From contig CAXXVV010000003.1 in NCBI GenBank assembly GCA_963678305.2, positions 1-64,000 on the forward strand: 64,000 nucleotides of DNA. Direction: 5' to 3'. Positions 62,739-64,000 of the stretch are shown one piece after another. This DNA comes from G963676655 sp963678305 (GTDB lineage Bacteria > Verrucomicrobiota > Lentisphaeria > Victivallales > Victivallaceae). The translations under genes were made by a program, and so were the position numbers. Under the pieces are notes generated by a model. That model was not told the origin of the DNA. It ran no database searches and saw nothing but the letters and a program-made list of their open reading frames with translations. Each line of letters opens with the position of its first letter. Position 1 is the first letter of the stretch.

Positions 62739-63533
62739 TTACTCCCACAATAGACAGTTTGAATAAACGTCTCCGTGATAGGCCAAATCAAGATAAGAAC
62801 CAAAGCTGTATGGCATCCCGTATCTCTCCACATGCCCGTCTATCAATGCTAAATTAGCACTTTTAGAATGTCGATATGAAATCCGCGAATGAGAATCATT
62901 TGTCGGAATTGCACTCATTATCCGAGTGTCAAGTAAGCAATCGATAGTTGATCTGGTCGAAAAGCCATCCCCAATAAAAAGAGTCTTCGTCGGCCTTTTT
63001 AGCTTAGTGACGCGCCCCAATATATGAGTCGGTTTAAGCCAGGCCCCGGAATTCCAATAAGGAGCTACATCTATATTGACCGTATAGTCTGGCTGATAAC
63101 CGCTCATTGCCGATCCCCAAAGACTACTTTTTGTCGGACAATGATGCAGCGCATTTGGATTATTTTTATCTCTCATTTGTTCAATACTGTATCCTTCCAA
63201 CTGCTGTCCAATATAGGATGCCAGAATATCGTTCCACCAAACGCCTCTACTATCTTTTCCATAGCACATTCTTCCATCATAATCTCCACGATAAACTGAT
63301 GCGGCTAAGTTCCATTGTTTCAATCTGCCGGTACAATCAATCGCTTTCGCTTTCTCTCTTGCCTGGTTTAATGCTGGCAGCAACATTGAAGCCAGAATAG
63401 CAATAATGGCAATTACAACTAAAAGCTCTATTAATGTAAATCCTTGTTTTTTGTTTTCCATAACGACAACCCTTGCGTGAAAAGAAGCGGTTTCATTACA
63501 GAGGCCGGTTACTAAGTTTTTTTTGCTTTTCAT
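62739..63533 (-). CDS. prepilin-type secreted protein with H-X9-DG signature
   Basis: The protein contains the prepilin cleavage/methylation motif GFTLIELLVVIAIIAILAS, the following ALNQAREKAKAIDCTGRLKQ, and near the end HSKSANLALIDGH, the H-X9-DG motif of proteins abundant in Lentisphaerae and Planctomycetes. They are probably exported pseudopilins with a sugar-related role. The start is either 63533 (ATGA overlap with the regulator) or 63458 (MENKKQG, preceded by AAGGG); the former adds 25 residues before the motif. It is co-transcribed with the LacI-like gene. Confidence 0.85.
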   Translation of the reverse strand: MKSKKNLVTGLCNETASFHARVVVMENKKQGFTLIELLVVIAIIAILASMLLPALNQAREKAKAIDCTGRLKQWNLAASVYRGDYDGRMCYGKDSRGVWWNDILASYIGQQLEGYSIEQMRDKNNPNALHHCPTKSSLWGSAMSGYQPDYTVNIDVAPYWNSGAWLKPTHILGRVTKLKRPTKTLFIGDGFSTRSTIDCLLDTRIMSAIPTNDSHSRISYRHSKSANLALIDGHVERYGMPYSFGSYLDLAYHGDVYSNCLLWE

Positions 63534-64000
63534 TTCGAGCGTTCCTTCCTTAAAACTTGCGGTTTCATTATTAATCTTGATTTTCCTTTGATACCCTTTA
63601 TTATTGATTCAAGTTCAATTAATGCCAATGTTCCCATCACTTTAATCCCCTGGTCGATTTCATGGATAAATGCTTTTTCCGGATTGTCGGGACTGATGCA
63701 GTTATAGGTCCCAACTTCGATATCCAGGGGGATATTCAAATTTCTCTGACGGGTCACATCCAGCAGGTCATCCATAAAAAAGCCTTGAGAACACATAATT
63801 GCATCCGGCTTGAAAGAATCCAGCATTTCTGAAATCGGCATATACAAATCGCCATAATGATAATTCTTACAGGAAACCGGAACTGTAAAAGTCTCAATTC
63901 CGGCATCTGCATTGTCAACCGCCTCCTGAAACGCCAGAAAACGGGAATTTGAGTATCCAAGCAATTCGTCCCGGCCAAGAAAGGCAATCCTTTTTCGACC
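63530..64000 (-). CDS. LacI-family regulator, C-terminal part (runs off the window)
   Basis: The visible 156 residues from the window edge start RKRIAFLGRDELLGYSNSRF and continue with the ligand domain (PISEMLDSFKPDAIMCSQGF, GTYNCISPDNPEKAFIHEID, KVMGTLALIELESIIKGIKG), ending MKPQVLRKERSK. This is the periplasmic-binding-like domain of LacI/GalR regulators, which sense a sugar ligand. The DNA-binding half is beyond base 64000. It is coupled by ATGA to the prepilin-type gene, a pairing frequent in this phylum. Confidence 0.87.
   Translation of the reverse strand, partial: GRKRIAFLGRDELLGYSNSRFLAFQEAVDNADAGIETFTVPVSCKNYHYGDLYMPISEMLDSFKPDAIMCSQGFFMDDLLDVTRQRNLNIPLDIEVGTYNCISPDNPEKAFIHEIDQGIKVMGTLALIELESIIKGIKGKSRLIMKPQVLRKERSK

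Overview
Organism. The window is a bacterial chromosome segment, most likely from the Lentisphaerota (Victivallales-type) or a close PVC relative. The evidence is the right-hand host segment: a LacI-type regulator, a type IV prepilin-like secreted protein with an H-X9-DG signature, a large secreted hydrolase-like protein, a Gfo/Idh/MocA oxidoreductase and an amidohydrolase lie together, as is usual in that phylum. Intergenic DNA is littered with short low-complexity phrases and small hairpins. The phylum is an inference; the rRNA genes present could settle it.

Layout. 1-3.5 kb: an rRNA operon on the minus strand (16S, tRNA-Ile, tRNA-Ala, partial 23S). 4.5-12 kb: a double zinc-ribbon protein, a GT2 glycosyltransferase, two paralogous YfhO/GT-C-like membrane proteins around a sulfatase, and a four-helix-bundle gene broken by one amber codon and flanked by a 33-bp inverted repeat. 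12,282-51,304: a complete-looking Mu-like transposable prophage of 39,023 bp. 51.3-64 kb: host dnaK-groES-groEL (minus strand), a cupin, a Ni-superoxide dismutase with signal peptide, and the catabolic-looking cluster that runs off the window.

Prophage. Its ends can be read to the base: TGTA...TACA termini, a 5-bp target duplication GAAGG, and a 13-bp motif (GGTTTTCGCAAAT) placed like the L1-L3 and R1-R2 transposase sites of Mu. Unlike Mu, the early operon (Cro/Ner-like regulator, Gam-like protein, MuA transposase, MuB ATPase, GemA, Dam-type methylase) runs leftward on the minus strand. The repressor-like gene and all late genes run rightward on the plus strand. The late genes follow Mu head order (small and large terminase, portal, protease with nested scaffold, major head), then a tail chaperone with a T-TTT-TTT -1 frameshift signal, an F-like protein, a tape measure and an adhesin block with collagen-like and carbohydrate-binding-like modules. 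No tail sheath was seen, so the tail is probably of the siphovirus type. No endolysin was recognised.

Most unusual items. A 47-residue stand-alone glycyl-radical domain (class III ribonucleotide reductase C-terminus) is coupled by ATGA overlaps at both ends inside the early operon. A terminase-ATPase-like protein sits in the early operon. A hairpin repeat has inserted without breaking the reading frame into GemA and a duplicated-HTH protein. The four-helix-bundle/inverted-repeat unit may be a small dispersing element.
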